Of a stretch of DNA of 64,000 bases, positions 1 through 12,690 are shown piece by piece. The notes under the pieces were generated by a model, which searched no databases, had not been told where the DNA came from, and saw only the letters and a program-made list of their open reading frames with translations. This DNA comes from Moringa oleifera (Eukaryota; Streptophyta; Magnoliopsida; Brassicales; Moringaceae), in NCBI GenBank assembly GCA_021397835.1, contig JAJFZO010000609.1, positions 12,960,001 through 13,024,000 on the forward strand. The letters are read 5' to 3'. Within the stretch, counting starts at the first letter, position 1. Each line of letters opens with the position of its first letter. The position numbers were made by a program, and so were the translations under genes.

Positions 1-239
1 TGTTTAATAACAAAATAATTTCATACATTATTCAAAACTAATTTGATATATGGATGAAAATTTAAACTAACTTTTATCCAATTAGTTATGGTAATTGAGT
101 TTTTTCTTTTTTTTATTACTCCATTCCTTATGTAAATAAATCAAATGGGCGCAGGGAAGGGATGGCTGATAACGGCAACGAACTGGGAGAGAAGGAAAAT
201 AAAACGACATGGCTGCCCCACGGATGTTTTGAGAACTCC

Positions 240-247
240 TATAAATA
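240..247 (+). promoter_or_regulatory. ASI1: Probable TATA box of ASI1
   Basis: TATAAATA lies about 30-40 bp before a pyrimidine-rich leader. The leader runs into a good splice donor (GTAAGT at 390), which fits a transcription start near 270-285. The transcription start itself is inferred. Confidence 0.55.
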
Positions 248-713
248 GAATCGAAGAAAAAGAACCGAATTAATTTTGAGTGAGGTTGGGAGAAATTAGG
301 CGCGAGCTTCCGCTAGGGTTTTTCATTTGTTTGTTTTTTTTTTTCCTCATGCAGGCAAGAGAACCAACACTCTCGCTCTTCTCTAGACTGTAAGTTTCCC
401 ACCAATCTCCTTTTCTCTCGATTTCCTTCATTGTTCTGTTCTATAGATTTTGTACACTGGCGTTATTTTGTGTCATAAGTTCGGGTCGGACTGGTTGTCT
501 GTTTGTTTCTCTGGAAAAATTGTTTCCATGCAGAAAAAATGGTTGGATTTTTTTGGGGACAAAATTTTGGGTACTGTATCGGGGTATCTATTTATTGATT
601 GTTACATATCAAAAGTTCAAAAAAGTTTTATGCAATTTATTTTATTATGTCTAAACTTTTAAACAAATGGACAGATTGTTTCATCTATCATCAGGTCTCT
701 TCCTTTTTTTTTT

Positions 714-750
714 TTGGGTTGGGGGGTGGGGGGAGGGGAGGAGAGGGGAG
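714..750 (+). repeat. G-rich block in the ASI1 5'UTR intron
   Basis: G-runs of 3, 6, 6, 4 and 4 occur within 35 bp (716-718, 721-726, 728-733, 735-738, 745-748), separated by 1-6 bases. This meets the usual G-quadruplex rule on the RNA-like strand. It sits in an inferred 5'UTR intron (390-1342) ahead of the ASI1 start codon and directly follows a T-run. Confidence 0.6.
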
Positions 751-1409
751 ATTGTGGTTTGATTATTTAAAGATTGGCTATCATGATTTTGTGTGAATGT
801 TGGCATGTGGCATCAGTTTGTTCTGAATTTGGGGTTTCTAGGTCACTAATTGTAGTAAGTGGATTCTTCAGTGTAATGTATCTGGAGCAGAACATTTTTG
901 TTCTCTGTCCTTTTCTTTTTCCTGGTCTTCACAGGACATTTGTACTGGAATCTTAAGCAGCATTGATTTTGCAGCAGTGGTGTTAAGTGCTGCTTTGTTT
1001 GATCAATTAAAATTGGTTCGGAGAAATTCACTGGAACTGCTTTGTTTTTTTATCAATTCTTTTGGTTGCTCTTAATGTCTTTTTTGTATGAAAATTTGAC
1101 TTGTAACTTGTGAAAATCTATGGGGTTTGTTAGGTTCAGGGTAGTTGTATCCATGTCCACCTTGTTTATCTTGTGTTTACATATGGGGGTATAATATCAT
1201 TCTTAATGATTGATTGTTACCGTATTTATATCTACGTAATTGCATTCAATTTCACATATAATACTTTCCAGTTTAGCTAGTCCCTAAATATTCTGTGGAA
1301 ATATGGAGTTTGAATAGTTTGAAATTTGTTTCCCTGTTTCAGGTCTGGCATTCTGGTTTTGATCTGAAAAATTCATACTCCATTTGGAGAGGAGATCTAC
1401 TCTAAGAGT

Positions 1410-4400
1410 ATGTTGGAAGTGGACAAAGTTGAGGATCTTGAGTTTCGATGGGGTAAAAAGAGAGGAATTGGAGGGAAAAAGAGAGACGTCCAGTTTTATG
1501 AATCTTTCATTTGGGATGGTGTGGAGTACTGTCTCTATGACTGTGTCTATCTTTACGAGGATGGAGTGCCAGAGCCTTATATTGGAAAACTTATAAAAAT
1601 ATGGGAGCATTCCAATAAGATAAAGAGAGTGAAGGTTCTTTGGTTTTTTCGCCCTTCTGAGATTGTAAAATATCTCGAAGGAGTTGAAGGGATAATTGAG
1701 GATGAATTATTTCTGGCTTCGGGTGAAGGTTTAGGCCTTGCGAATGTTAATCCTTTGGTAATTGATTTTTGGATCAGTGATTCTAGCATTTTACCGGTCT
1801 TTACTATATAGTTGCTTTGCTGCATTGTGTGGTTATATGCTTTTTTAGTTTTCATAATAGAGGGTAATGGTCAGATCAACTTTATTTAATGTGTTGACTT
1901 AATTGTTATTATATTGATCACTCATTTTCTTTTGTTGCTTCTAAGAAAAGAATTTGGAAGTGATAAGCTTTAGTATTTACCATGCAATTAGTTAGTGAGT
2001 TATTATATTTCTTCTTTGGACTTAGATATTATAGTATCTTGGTAATTTTGATTGCAATAAATGGGTTGATAAGGGGAATTCCTTCTTGAGGTCCTCTTGG
2101 AGCGTGATCTTGAACGCTTGACTTAGATATGGTCTTATCTTTCCACATCTTTTCATGGCATGATGTGGCTGCTCCAAAGAATTGAACTTGCGGTTCATTT
2201 GGGATTAGAGTTATAGGGCAAAAGAAATCTCCAACTTTGTGTCATAATGATCTCAATGAAATATATTTTGGATGGATATATAAGGTCAAACTCCAAAATT
2301 ACGGCAAATATGTTGATGTTTAGAAAATTGTTATGTTGGTCTTAATTCATGCAGGCACACGCATTAATCATGTACCATTGTCATATGTATATGTGTGTGC
2401 ATGTATACACGTGTGTATGTATATTAGTCTTAATGTAATATCGATTCTTCTAAATTTATACAAATTTTTTTGAGAAAAGCAATATGAAGGTGAGCATTTA
2501 TTTTTGTATAAGGTTATATGGGCTCTTCGTTTTCCTTTTTTTTTTCTTTCCTTTGTTTAAGAATCTGCTAGAGCATTAGGAAGCTAAGAAGTTGGACTTG
2601 TAATGTAATGTTAGATCTGCTCAAACTTTCTCTTTTTCTTTTTCCTTTCTTCTAGATAAATCTGGCCAATAATTAAGGTAACTAGAGTGGATTTGGAGTT
2701 TTTACTCCTTAAGTGATCATACGAATATGAGTCTGACATGGAAAATAGGTAATTGGTTTGGAGTTTGAGTGTAAATTGCATTAGGTGTTTATTAGATGAT
2801 TGGAATTATAACATTCTACAATCTTGATAATGCATGATAGAACTTTGACAAGTATAGGAGCATTATGTTGTTATATTATGAGTAAGTTGATAATTTAATG
2901 GTGACTTTCCAACTAAAATGATTTAAATTTGAAAGACAATGCTACTTCGAGGAGTAATGATTGACAGAACTACAAGTCATTCATTATTGCCTCTATTAAT
3001 TTAATATGTTGAGTTCATTTAAACTTGGACCATTTTTTTTTGGAGCTTTTCTAAGTGTTTTTTGTACATTGAATCAGGAATCAATTGCTGGTAAATGCAA
3101 TGTTGTTTGCATTTCAAAGGACGTGAGAAATCCACAACCTTCAAATGATGAACTTCAAATGGCTGATTTTGTATTTTATCGTACATTTGATGTTGGGTGT
3201 TGTAAAGTCTTGCATAAGATAGATGGAAATATTGCCGGCATTGAAGGTATTTGTTGTTTCACCCCCCAAATATCCCATGATTTGCTTCTATTCAATTTCC
3301 ATTTTATTTAATGTCTCCATGATATTTTTTTCTTTAATTGTTGTAGTGAAAAATATATTTAACAGAGTGCGTTCTCAGAAATCTAATGATCTTCTGAAAG
3401 TTGATTTAGACGAGAAAGAAAGGGGAAATGCTATAAGAGGTGATCAATCAGTGATTTCACCCAATCTAAATGCACAAGATGAAAACCGAAGTAAAAAGAC
3501 AGATGGTAGTTTTGTTGGTATTTTGACGCGAGAAGATGAAGTTTCGAAAGCTTCATTAATGAAACAGATATCCTTGCTTGATGAAAAGCACGTTTCTTAT
3601 ATAGATGCAGAACCAGGTGAAATGGTTAGAACTGATGATACACGGGAAAATATTTGCAATAGCAAGACCATTGAGAAGTCTAGGGTTGATGATGACATGG
3701 ATTTGAAAGTTTCATTGCTTAAAGAGAAATCTTCAAAAGGAGAAAAGCCTGCACTTAATGCAGGGGTAAAGTTGGTTGGAGCAGTTAAAATGAATGAGAG
3801 ACAAGACACTATTTCTAATGACAAGAAATGTAAGGAAAGCGCAAAATCGAAAGTTTTATTGGCTAAACAGAAATCTTCACTTGGAGTAAAGCTTGTTTCT
3901 AATTTACGTTCAGAGGTACTTGAAATGGTTACAACTGACGATGGACCGAAAAGCATCTCCAATGACAAAATAAGATTAAGGAAAGAGGACATTGACAAGA
4001 GGGAGAGTGAAGTTGGGAAGCTTCTTGATAGTAAGCTTGAAGCTAATGAGAAGTTTAAATCTACTAAGGATTCTAGTGAATTGGATGATAGGCCGCATAA
4101 GAAATTGAAGCTTGATGGTTTTGTTAAAGGATCGGATGACAAGAGCAAGCATTCAATGGTGGACAACAAAACCAACCATAAAAAATTGGAAGTAACTCGG
4201 AGGCCAGATGCTGTAAGTTGTATCTCATTGACTTCTTTTCTTGTTGGATTACATCTCTTATCTCCTGTCAAAAACAAAGATTGTATATATATTAGTTAAA
4301 AGTAGCACTAAGGGTGCCTTCCATGTAGTTAACTATTTAAAGGTTAGGATCTTCACAAACTCTATGCAATCCTCTCTGTTTACCAAAAAAATCCTCGATT

Positions 4401-7400
4401 GTCCAAGAATTTAAAACTTTAGGCCTCCTATCTTTTACTAGTCTATATGGTTCACCTATTTAACAGTTCTGCTTCTCTCCTTTAATATCATCTAAAAAAT
4501 AAGCAGCAGAACCATTGCCATAAATTTTTATTTTTGTCTTGGAGATATGAAAACCGCATCACGCTTTCAACTTTACATCCACTGATTTCGCAACCACCCA
4601 TTAACTTCACAACCACCCACTAACTTCACAACCCCTCATGAGTGCCCAAGATAGATAAAACACAAATTTATCATGACCATTTGCTTAAATGAGAATGTGA
4701 TCGATTGATTCATTTTGTTCTTTGTACAAAATATAACTATGACCTTGGCCTTTCCTTCCAAATTGTCTATGGTGAAAGGCTTGGCTCAAGTTGCTTCCCA
4801 AGCAAAGAAGCCCCTTCAAGTGGGACTTTTGCTTTTCATATCAATTTCCATGATGTCTCTAATGCCTCATGTTGTTGACAACTCTGAATAGAAACTTGAT
4901 TGAGATATTCTTGGTTTGGTCCCCTCTCCAAAAGACTGAGTTCTTTATCTATGTCTAGAAAAGATGTGTAGATTCCTTGGAAAAATCTTCTCAAAAACCC
5001 TCAGTAATATGCATCCTTTTTGAACCCACCATTTGTAACACACCATTGGGTTGCATAGCTAAGTTATCACTCACCTAACCTTTTTAATTACAAGCAAGTA
5101 GGTATTTAGTCAGGAAATTATCTGTTAAAGACTTCTTCCCACACCAAAACATCATGCCAAAATTTGATAGAGCAACCCCTACCTACTCCAGAACCACCAG
5201 CCTCCTCCTATTCCTTTCTAATAGCTCTTTAAACATTGCTCCAAAGGGTTTCTCCTTACCACTATTATCCATCATCTTCCTCAACACCTTATCTTGCCTC
5301 CATCATTCTCTTCCATAAACTACTCTTCTCTACCATAAATCATTACGTGCATTTTCTAAAGAAAGCCTTGTTTAATGATTGTAGACAATGCCTAGCCCCA
5401 TTTTTTAGTTGGTTATTTGATAACCCCTTATTTCACCAAATGATGCGTGAAGTCATGGTGCAAACTTTTGCCTAAGAAGCACCATTGCATTTGTTCTAAC
5501 CTTAAAGGCATGCCCTTTGGGATTAGGAACAAAAAAATGAAATAAAATAGGGAGGCTTGAAAGAGTACTCTTGATAAAACACCTTTTCTCTCCTTAGATA
5601 AATAATGTCTTCTCCATCATGCAAGTTTTCTTTCATATCTCTTCCAAATTGAAATTTAATTTATATTTTGCACTTAATGGCAATCCAAGATATTGTAAAA
5701 GTAATGCCCTAACTCTGTAAAGCAATACACTAGGAAGATACGCACCAAACTCCACCACCTTAGGAATAATCTTGCTCTTTCCTAAGTTGACTCTAAGACA
5801 TGACATCCTCATGAAGACAAAGTAGAATGCACCTCAAGTTAACCATTTGATTTTTCTTCAACCTACATAAAAGGATGTTGTCATTGGCGAATAAAAGATA
5901 AGACACCTCCATCTCCATCCTTATCCTTCCTATCTTGAAGCCGTCAATGAGATTGCGTTGTACAATTATGCAATGGATTCTATTTAATCCTTCCATTACG
6001 GTGATGAAAATGAAGGGGGAGAATGGATCACCTTGCTCCAACTTTTAAAGAATCTCGTTGGTCCTCCATTTACCAAAACAAAGAAAGTCATTGTAGAAAT
6101 ACATCTTCTATCCATTCACACAGTAGCTCCTTGGTCCTGCTCTCCTCATCATGTACTTCACAAAATCCTAGGCCACATGATTGAATACTTTTTTCCTATC
6201 CACGTAATTCTTTTTCATCTTATTTTCAACTGATAGTCTCCACCTCATTTGCAGTCAATGTTGCATTCAAATTCTGAATCTCATTGCTAGATACTTGTTT
6301 AGGAGCTTGTAGATAACTAATTGGTTGAGAGTTTGATGTTACTAGCCTTACTTTTTTTAAGAATAAGTATGATGAAAGTGGAGTTCAAAGATCTTACAAA
6401 CTTTTCACATGAATGAAATTCTCGAAAAAAGGACAAAATCTCACGTTTGAAAGTTTACCATTACCTTTCAAAAAATGCCACTGTGAAGTCAATAAAGGCC
6501 AAAAGTGTTATCTCAATCACACTCCATTAGCACTTGTCACACCTCATACTCCCTAAAAGGTCTTTGTGACCATTCTTGTAGGACGTTGTCAATTATGTTG
6601 AATTTTAGCCTATCTAGTGTTAACCTTCTCTCACGTTACTCACTATATAGTTATTTTTTTAACAGAAATTACTCACTGTATAGTTAGTGATGGTAAGTAT
6701 TAATTCCTTTAGATTTCTTATCTTCTTATATCCTCTCTGTCGATCCTTGTCGATCCTTAAAAGTTTTGATGAAGTTTTTTCTCTTGTGGATATTAGCCAC
6801 TCGATGGAAGAAATTGATGTTGTGATCTCCCTTTTCTAACCATAAGGTCTTGGACTTCTATCTCTAAGATATCTCCTCTATACTAAGAACTACATGACTG
6901 TTTGCTAATAAGCTATCTTTTGCTGGTCAATTTCATTGAACTTTTCCTTTTTTTAATTGCCATTATCTCCCTTCATAAGTGTTCCCACCTACTTCCGACA
7001 TTGCCAAATTGTTCCTTGTTTAATATAGGCTCTTCAACTTGGATGCTTAAATGAAGCTGGCATTCCCATCCTCCTTGTTCCTCTGCCAATATTCTTTTCC
7101 AGTAATTGAATCCATGAACTTTAAGCCACATAATTTCAAAAGCAAAAAAAGTAGGGCCTTATTAAAAACCTTCGATATCTAACATGATGGGATTATGATT
7201 TGACACCAGCCTTAGCCTTTTGGTGACATTAGGAGATGCCTTGTCCCATTGTTTTAAAAGGAGAAAGTGACCAATCTTTGAGAGGGAAGAATTGTCCTTA
7301 AGATTGGACCAAGTATATGTCATACCTATAACGAGTAAGCCCTCCACTATTTTAGGCTCTAAAGTGTTGCAATAGAATCCCTCATGCCTGAGTCATCACC

Positions 7401-10400
7401 TGCATTACTTGATCCCCAATGAGTATACATCATTAAATTAAAATTGCCATCAATGACCAATGGAAGTTTATGATGCCTTTTACTTTCACTCAAGTCTTGT
7501 TAAAGCTTGTTTCAACTTGCACCCTTTCTATACCCATACATTTAGTGAAAACCCACTTTAAACCACCTTCCTTTTTCATGAATATATAGGAAATGGATCC
7601 CTTTTTGACCCACCAGTCAATGCAACTACCCACATTGTTGTTCCACATTTCAAGTATCTTACTTGACTCCCTTGAGCTAGTGAAACTCTCCATTTAATCG
7701 TTCTAAGCCCTCATATACTTGTCGTTACCCTTTGACTTATATTTTCCATCTTAGATCTTTGAATACATACTTAGTCTGCCTTTTACCTCCTTAATGAGTG
7801 CTTGATCACCATCCTTTTTTTTACGTCATTGGCCCCCCCAAATTCGCCATTACGAAATCCTCTTCTTTATTTCCCTTTCTCGAGTAGTTCATTGTGAATG
7901 CCAACCTTTTTAGCTCTTCGTCAACATTATCATGCTTCTTCTTCTTCATTTTGACTTTGCTAGCTTTGGTTGATTGACCTTTCCTTCTCCTTATTTCAAA
8001 TTTATTGAAGAGTGCAAAGGTATGTTCCTCAAATCCTACCTAAGAAACGTTGAAGGTTTTACACACTTTGTTAATATTTTTCATCACCTTATTAGAACCC
8101 AGCAATTGGCATCTATTTTCCTTCCCTGTGAACTATTCTTTTGCCTACACAACTGTTTTTGTTTGCTCAACATTCTTAACTATCTTCCGTGTGACTGTGT
8201 TGCATATACTCCCTTGTAGTCTTATTGTTTTCATTTCACCCAAAAAAAGCCTTGTTTTAACACAATTTAGCTTAATATCTAAGTAATTTTCTAGTCCTAT
8301 TGACTCTTTATATTCTTCCTTCTTGAGAACATTACCTTTGATCTAGCAAGTTCTTTCTTAACATGACATATTTGCTTTCCTAATTGCACCTTCGTTACCA
8401 TGCCACTCTTTTGTAATGATGCTTGCTTTGTTAAAAAAAAATAAAAATTGGATTATGTTATGAAATCCACTTGTTTAATCCCAAGTAATGCTCCATTGCA
8501 TTCTCCCCTTGATATGAGCATGGCATCCCAATCATATTTTTATCAAATCTATCAAAGTCACCTTATCATTGTCCATGTTTTTGTGAACTATGTTTTGGTT
8601 GAAGGCATTTGATAGTGCTAATCCCTGTTGTTAGTTCCCCTGTACTGAGGTAACCTTGTCCCGTTTCTCGCCTTCCCTTATGAGGTACCAGATACCCTTA
8701 TCTTATGGTGGCCTATGGCTGTTCACTATCCCAAAAGAGAGGTTTTTACCAATTGTAGGAGCTCAACGTCACATTAATTGCCAAGCACGTAATCGGAATT
8801 GCTCACACAACCCTTAATCTCCTTGTCAATTGAGTAGCCATACCTTGGGCAAGGTTGTCGGTCTTTTATATTTCTATCGGAGCCATGTTAGTGTCAAGGA
8901 GAAGCAACCTTAAAAGTTTGGTTTCGGGTCAACGGACTTGAGAAGGAGAATTGATTGTGGCCACTTTGTCCTTAATCAACCCTTTCATAGATTGAGTTGG
9001 TAACCTCGACATTGGACTTCCCTTGTCGACCTCCTCCTCCGTCACGAACAATTGCAATGATTGGGTTTTTGGTGACATGATTCTATTAAAATTGGATTCT
9101 TTTTACTATATTCATAAGAATCAAGTTATGTCCACTTGCATTTGTTGGGTTCAAATTCCTTAAGCCCATTCTTGTTATTATTATGGGCCAACAAACTTCT
9201 TTTTTTATACTATTGTGGGTTAATAGTGTTTGGTTGCCCTTCTCCCTTGAATCTAACCCAACATTTTTCGATCTCCATAATTTAACCCTTAGGCTTAAGG
9301 CCGAAGTGTGACATTAACCCACTTGGAGTCTTCTTGTTCTCTTGTTTACCCAACTCATACCCGTTTCTCATCGATTTGAGTTTGTTACAACTCGATTGCC
9401 ACATTAAGTCCATTTTCTATTTTTTTTTTTGCATTTTCCCTCACGAACTATGTCGAGTCCTCGTCATTTTCCCATATCCAATGCTCAAATTGAGACCTAC
9501 GGTTGGGACGATGAACACCCCCCATCATAGCCCTTCTTGCTATTGGCCCAACTTGGGTCTTGTACCCTTCATCTGTACAACCTTTCTCCTTTTTTTTTAT
9601 AAAAAAATAACAGTGCTTTCCACCACTCGAAAGCATGTCACCGATCCAATGAGTAATGATTGATTACCATTAGTATTGAGCTCCATGAGCTTTGAAAATT
9701 AACCATGTAGATTAGATTTGATCATAATAAAAAGTCGTTTTTCATCCTTCTTTTCTTCCATATTGAAGGGGTCTCCCCTTTTCAAACTATAAAGCAACCA
9801 TGGATTCTCATAACCTTTCAATTTTTGTCCATGTTTAACAAAATAAAACATTTGCCTTTCCAACTATGCCTCGTCACCCTCATAGTCCTTTCCATTCTCC
9901 TTGAGTGGAGAATTTGAATTCTTTTCTTTTGATCCTTGTTGACGGACCCTCAACGGGTCAGTTGCCTTTTCTCCTCCTTTCTCTCTCTCTCTCTCAAGTC
10001 TTTTTCTTTTTGAAATTCCATCTCCTTTAGACTCTGATTGTTGTTAGATCATATCAATTGTTGATTTTATGTAAAAATTTTATGTGATTGAAGATTGAGC
10101 TATCTGTTATGATCAAAGAATAGATAGAGAAATCTTGGAAGCGTAGGACTTGATAGAGTCTTGGCACAATGATAATGTATGTAGCTTCACATTTGTCCTT
10201 GTTGCAAGTATCATTGATATGAAATTCTTCTTCATTAATTTATGACAAATCCTGCATGTTCAAAGTACTTCTATGTGCTTCATGTTCTTCCAACTCTCTT
10301 TTCTTTTCGTGAACTTGATCTTATAAATTGTCACTATGATAAAAAATGTTATGGTTGATAATTAAACTTAGAGAATCACATGGCTATTTGTCATTGAATG

Positions 10401-12690
10401 AATTATAGTTGAAAAGAAATAAAAAACACTCTTGGGGGACTATGGAATGGCTGATGGGTTGATGTGTGTTTAAGGATGCTGGTATTTTATGCTGTGCTCA
10501 ATCAGCCAAGTTTACTGCTCTTACTGGTGTATGTGCCATATAGTTTTTACCATTTGTTGCAAGTCCATGTGAGGATGTTCTACTCATTTTATAGTAGTCT
10601 TGGTGCTAGACAAGTAGATTGTTGAGTGTGTTGCGTTTGAGTATTTTGACTCGGCATTTTCTTTTAGTCAGCAGGGTTTTACTGTTGTTTATTATGCTCT
10701 TGTAATATTTTAAACCAGATATTTTTGTAATGTAGAATACTTTGAAATGGGTTGTGCACTGGAATCTCTCCATGCTTGTTCCTGATGTGAAAATTCTGGT
10801 GAAGATAGTCTTAATTCTTACAATTCCTTATTTTTATGACTTGCTGACAGGAAAGAAGCAGATGGTTTATTGGAGTTGTAAGTTCTTTTTTCTCACTTGT
10901 TGTGTACTCTGCATTTTAATTGTGTTTTTCTTTATCTGGAGAGGATAAATTTGATCTCAGACTAATCTTTAAATTCTCTTAATCATGACCAGAGTTGGGA
11001 AGAAAGAATGCAAACTGCGCATGAGCAAGGAACACTTGTTCTGCTTCAAAATCTGGATCCAAATTACACATCTGACGAAGTGGAGGTAAAAGCAGTCCAG
11101 AAGAAACACTACTGAACATTTTTTTCCCCCTTTTTAAATCACTTGTTTTTATTTTTTCTTTTTCATATTTTTGGTTTTGGGTTCCTCTCTCTCTCTCTTT
11201 CCTGCTTTTTTCTTTCATCTAAGCAAACATTTTATGTTACAGGATATAGTTTGGCATTGTTTCAAGGTGACTTGCACAGCAAAGATGGTTCAGCAAACAG
11301 GAGTTTCTAGCCCTTTCTCTGGTATGCATGTAGTAATGAATTAGTGATTGTTATAGCACCACAAAGTTATGAAGCATGTTCTTTATCGTTTTCCTCTCTG
11401 GGATAAGAACAAAATTTTGTTTTTTTTTCCAGGGTTATCGGAAAACCGAATTTGCTTTACATATTTGTTTTTCGTAATGACATGTTCACTTGCTTTTATT
11501 GTAGGTCAAGCTTTTGTTGTATTTAAAACAAGGGAAGCAGCAGAGAAGGTGGTCACAAAGTTAGACGAGGGATGTTTATTGCTGTCAAATGGGAGGTAAG
11601 CCTGCAACTTCAATCAATCTGTGGTACCTTGGAGAAGGATATATGTTACTATCTCCAACTAGTTTGGTATAAAGGGTTAGCTGAGCCCATGTATTGTGCT
11701 ATCCTCCAGTTAGGTTCAAAGCACTATGCAATTGTCTAAGTAGCCCCTTGTGACTGAAAATCTGCATTATGGATTAGCTCTGGTACCTTCTGTTAATCAT
11801 TGGTATGCCCTAAGTTTCACTGGTAAAGCTAGATTTGCTGAAAGTTGTCGGGGTCTCAACATTTTTCCTTCTCAATAAGTGTCCACCGGTGTTGACACAT
11901 ATGATATAATTCTAAGGCCTTTGTCTCTTCCATATGATATCCTTATTAGCAATGATTTCTTCCTTTTTTATGAGAAAAAAACTTTACCATCTAAGTAGTC
12001 AACTACTTTTATTTTTGATAATTTCAAACCTGTTGAATTTTAGATAAAATATCCGATATGAGCTGGTTGCTTAGCTTTGTGGGCCTTGAAATACTTGTTT
12101 TGAACAGTTCTACTGCATTTAGAAACTTTGCAATCTTTTTCTGCGTCCAAAACTGACACTTGTTGATGTTACCCTTTTCCTTTGGCAGGCCACTTGTTGG
12201 TAGTTTCGCAAACCCTTGCTTTCTAGAGGAGCCGTCGGAATATTTTGGCTATCTTGAAATTGATGAATTGAAACACCAAATGCAACGGGGGATGGTACCT
12301 CTCTTTGTCTCTCTTTCCCTTTCTGCACCGTAAATACACGTACACAGAGTCATGCTTCTTCAAGCTGACTTATTAGGTGTGACTTTCTTTCTTGGTCTTA
12401 TTGATACAAATATTTGTTGGTGCTCCTATTGCCAGAGACAAGCTGTGTCAACGTCACATTGTTCTCAGCCTAATACCATTGAGTATGATATGGCCATGGA
12501 GTGGTGCTTGCTGCAAGATAGATTTGATGACTCATGGGCAAAGTTGTATGAGGTATCTAGAATTTCATAGGTTGACCACAGTTGTTTCTGCCTTATATTC
12601 TTCTGGCATTCTGACTGGTTATATGGAATTCTTCTTTAGCAACAAAGGAAGGAATGGAAAAAACTCCGGGCCAATTTCAAGTCAAAGTGA
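1410..12690 (+). CDS. ASI1: ASI1/IBM2/SG1-type BAH and RRM protein
   Basis: I read ten coding exons, all phase-consistent: 1410-1757, 3078-3246, 3347-4212, 10851-10877, 10993-11085, 11243-11321, 11505-11595, 12189-12294, 12436-12552, 12640-12690, giving 648 aa. A non-coding exon ends at 389. The BAH domain spans about residues 29-177, from FYESFIWDG past GLANVNPL to NIFNR. A charged, low-complexity Lys/Ser/Asp-rich linker is encoded by exon 4. An RRM-like fold lies at about 480-560 (GTLVLLQNLDPNYTSDEVE, then GQAFVVFKTREAAEKV). The Arabidopsis relative binds intronic heterochromatin and, with EDM2 and AIPP1, promotes full-length transcripts of genes with TE-containing introns such as IBM1. Oddities are a 27-nt exon (10851-10877) and a 6638-bp intron 4 full of transposon. 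Read-through of exon 4 would add 28 residues and stop at 4299, giving a BAH-only protein. Family assignment is strong; exact function here is inferred. Confidence 0.9.
4400..10000 (-). mobile_element. Decayed LINE (non-LTR retrotransposon) in ASI1 intron 4
   Basis: The minus strand of intron 4 carries LINE pieces in the expected order. At 7490-7693 there is an endonuclease-like N-terminal part. At 7162-7347 there is an endonuclease C-terminal part (TWSNLKD, with SNH where SDH is normal). At 5793-6041 there is a reverse-transcriptase block (QGDPFSPF; the catalytic FADD box reads FAND). A gag-like region probably lies upstream at about 7700-10000. Frames are broken by stops and shifts and the catalytic Asp is lost, so it is inactive. 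It is antisense to ASI1. Ends are approximate; I found no clear target-site duplication. Confidence 0.8.

Noticed and set aside
2376..2425. TG/TA-rich simple sequence in ASI1 intron 2
   Set aside because: Ordinary imperfect microsatellite without visible function.
3597..4277. 226-aa open frame on the minus strand
   Set aside because: It is antisense to ASI1 exon 4. The Ser/Leu-rich composition mirrors the Lys/Asp-rich linker on the plus strand, and no family pattern is present.
6707..6770. Short direct repeat of TCGATCCTTG within the ASI1-intron LINE
   Set aside because: Only two adjacent copies of about 10 bp, too small to mean anything alone.
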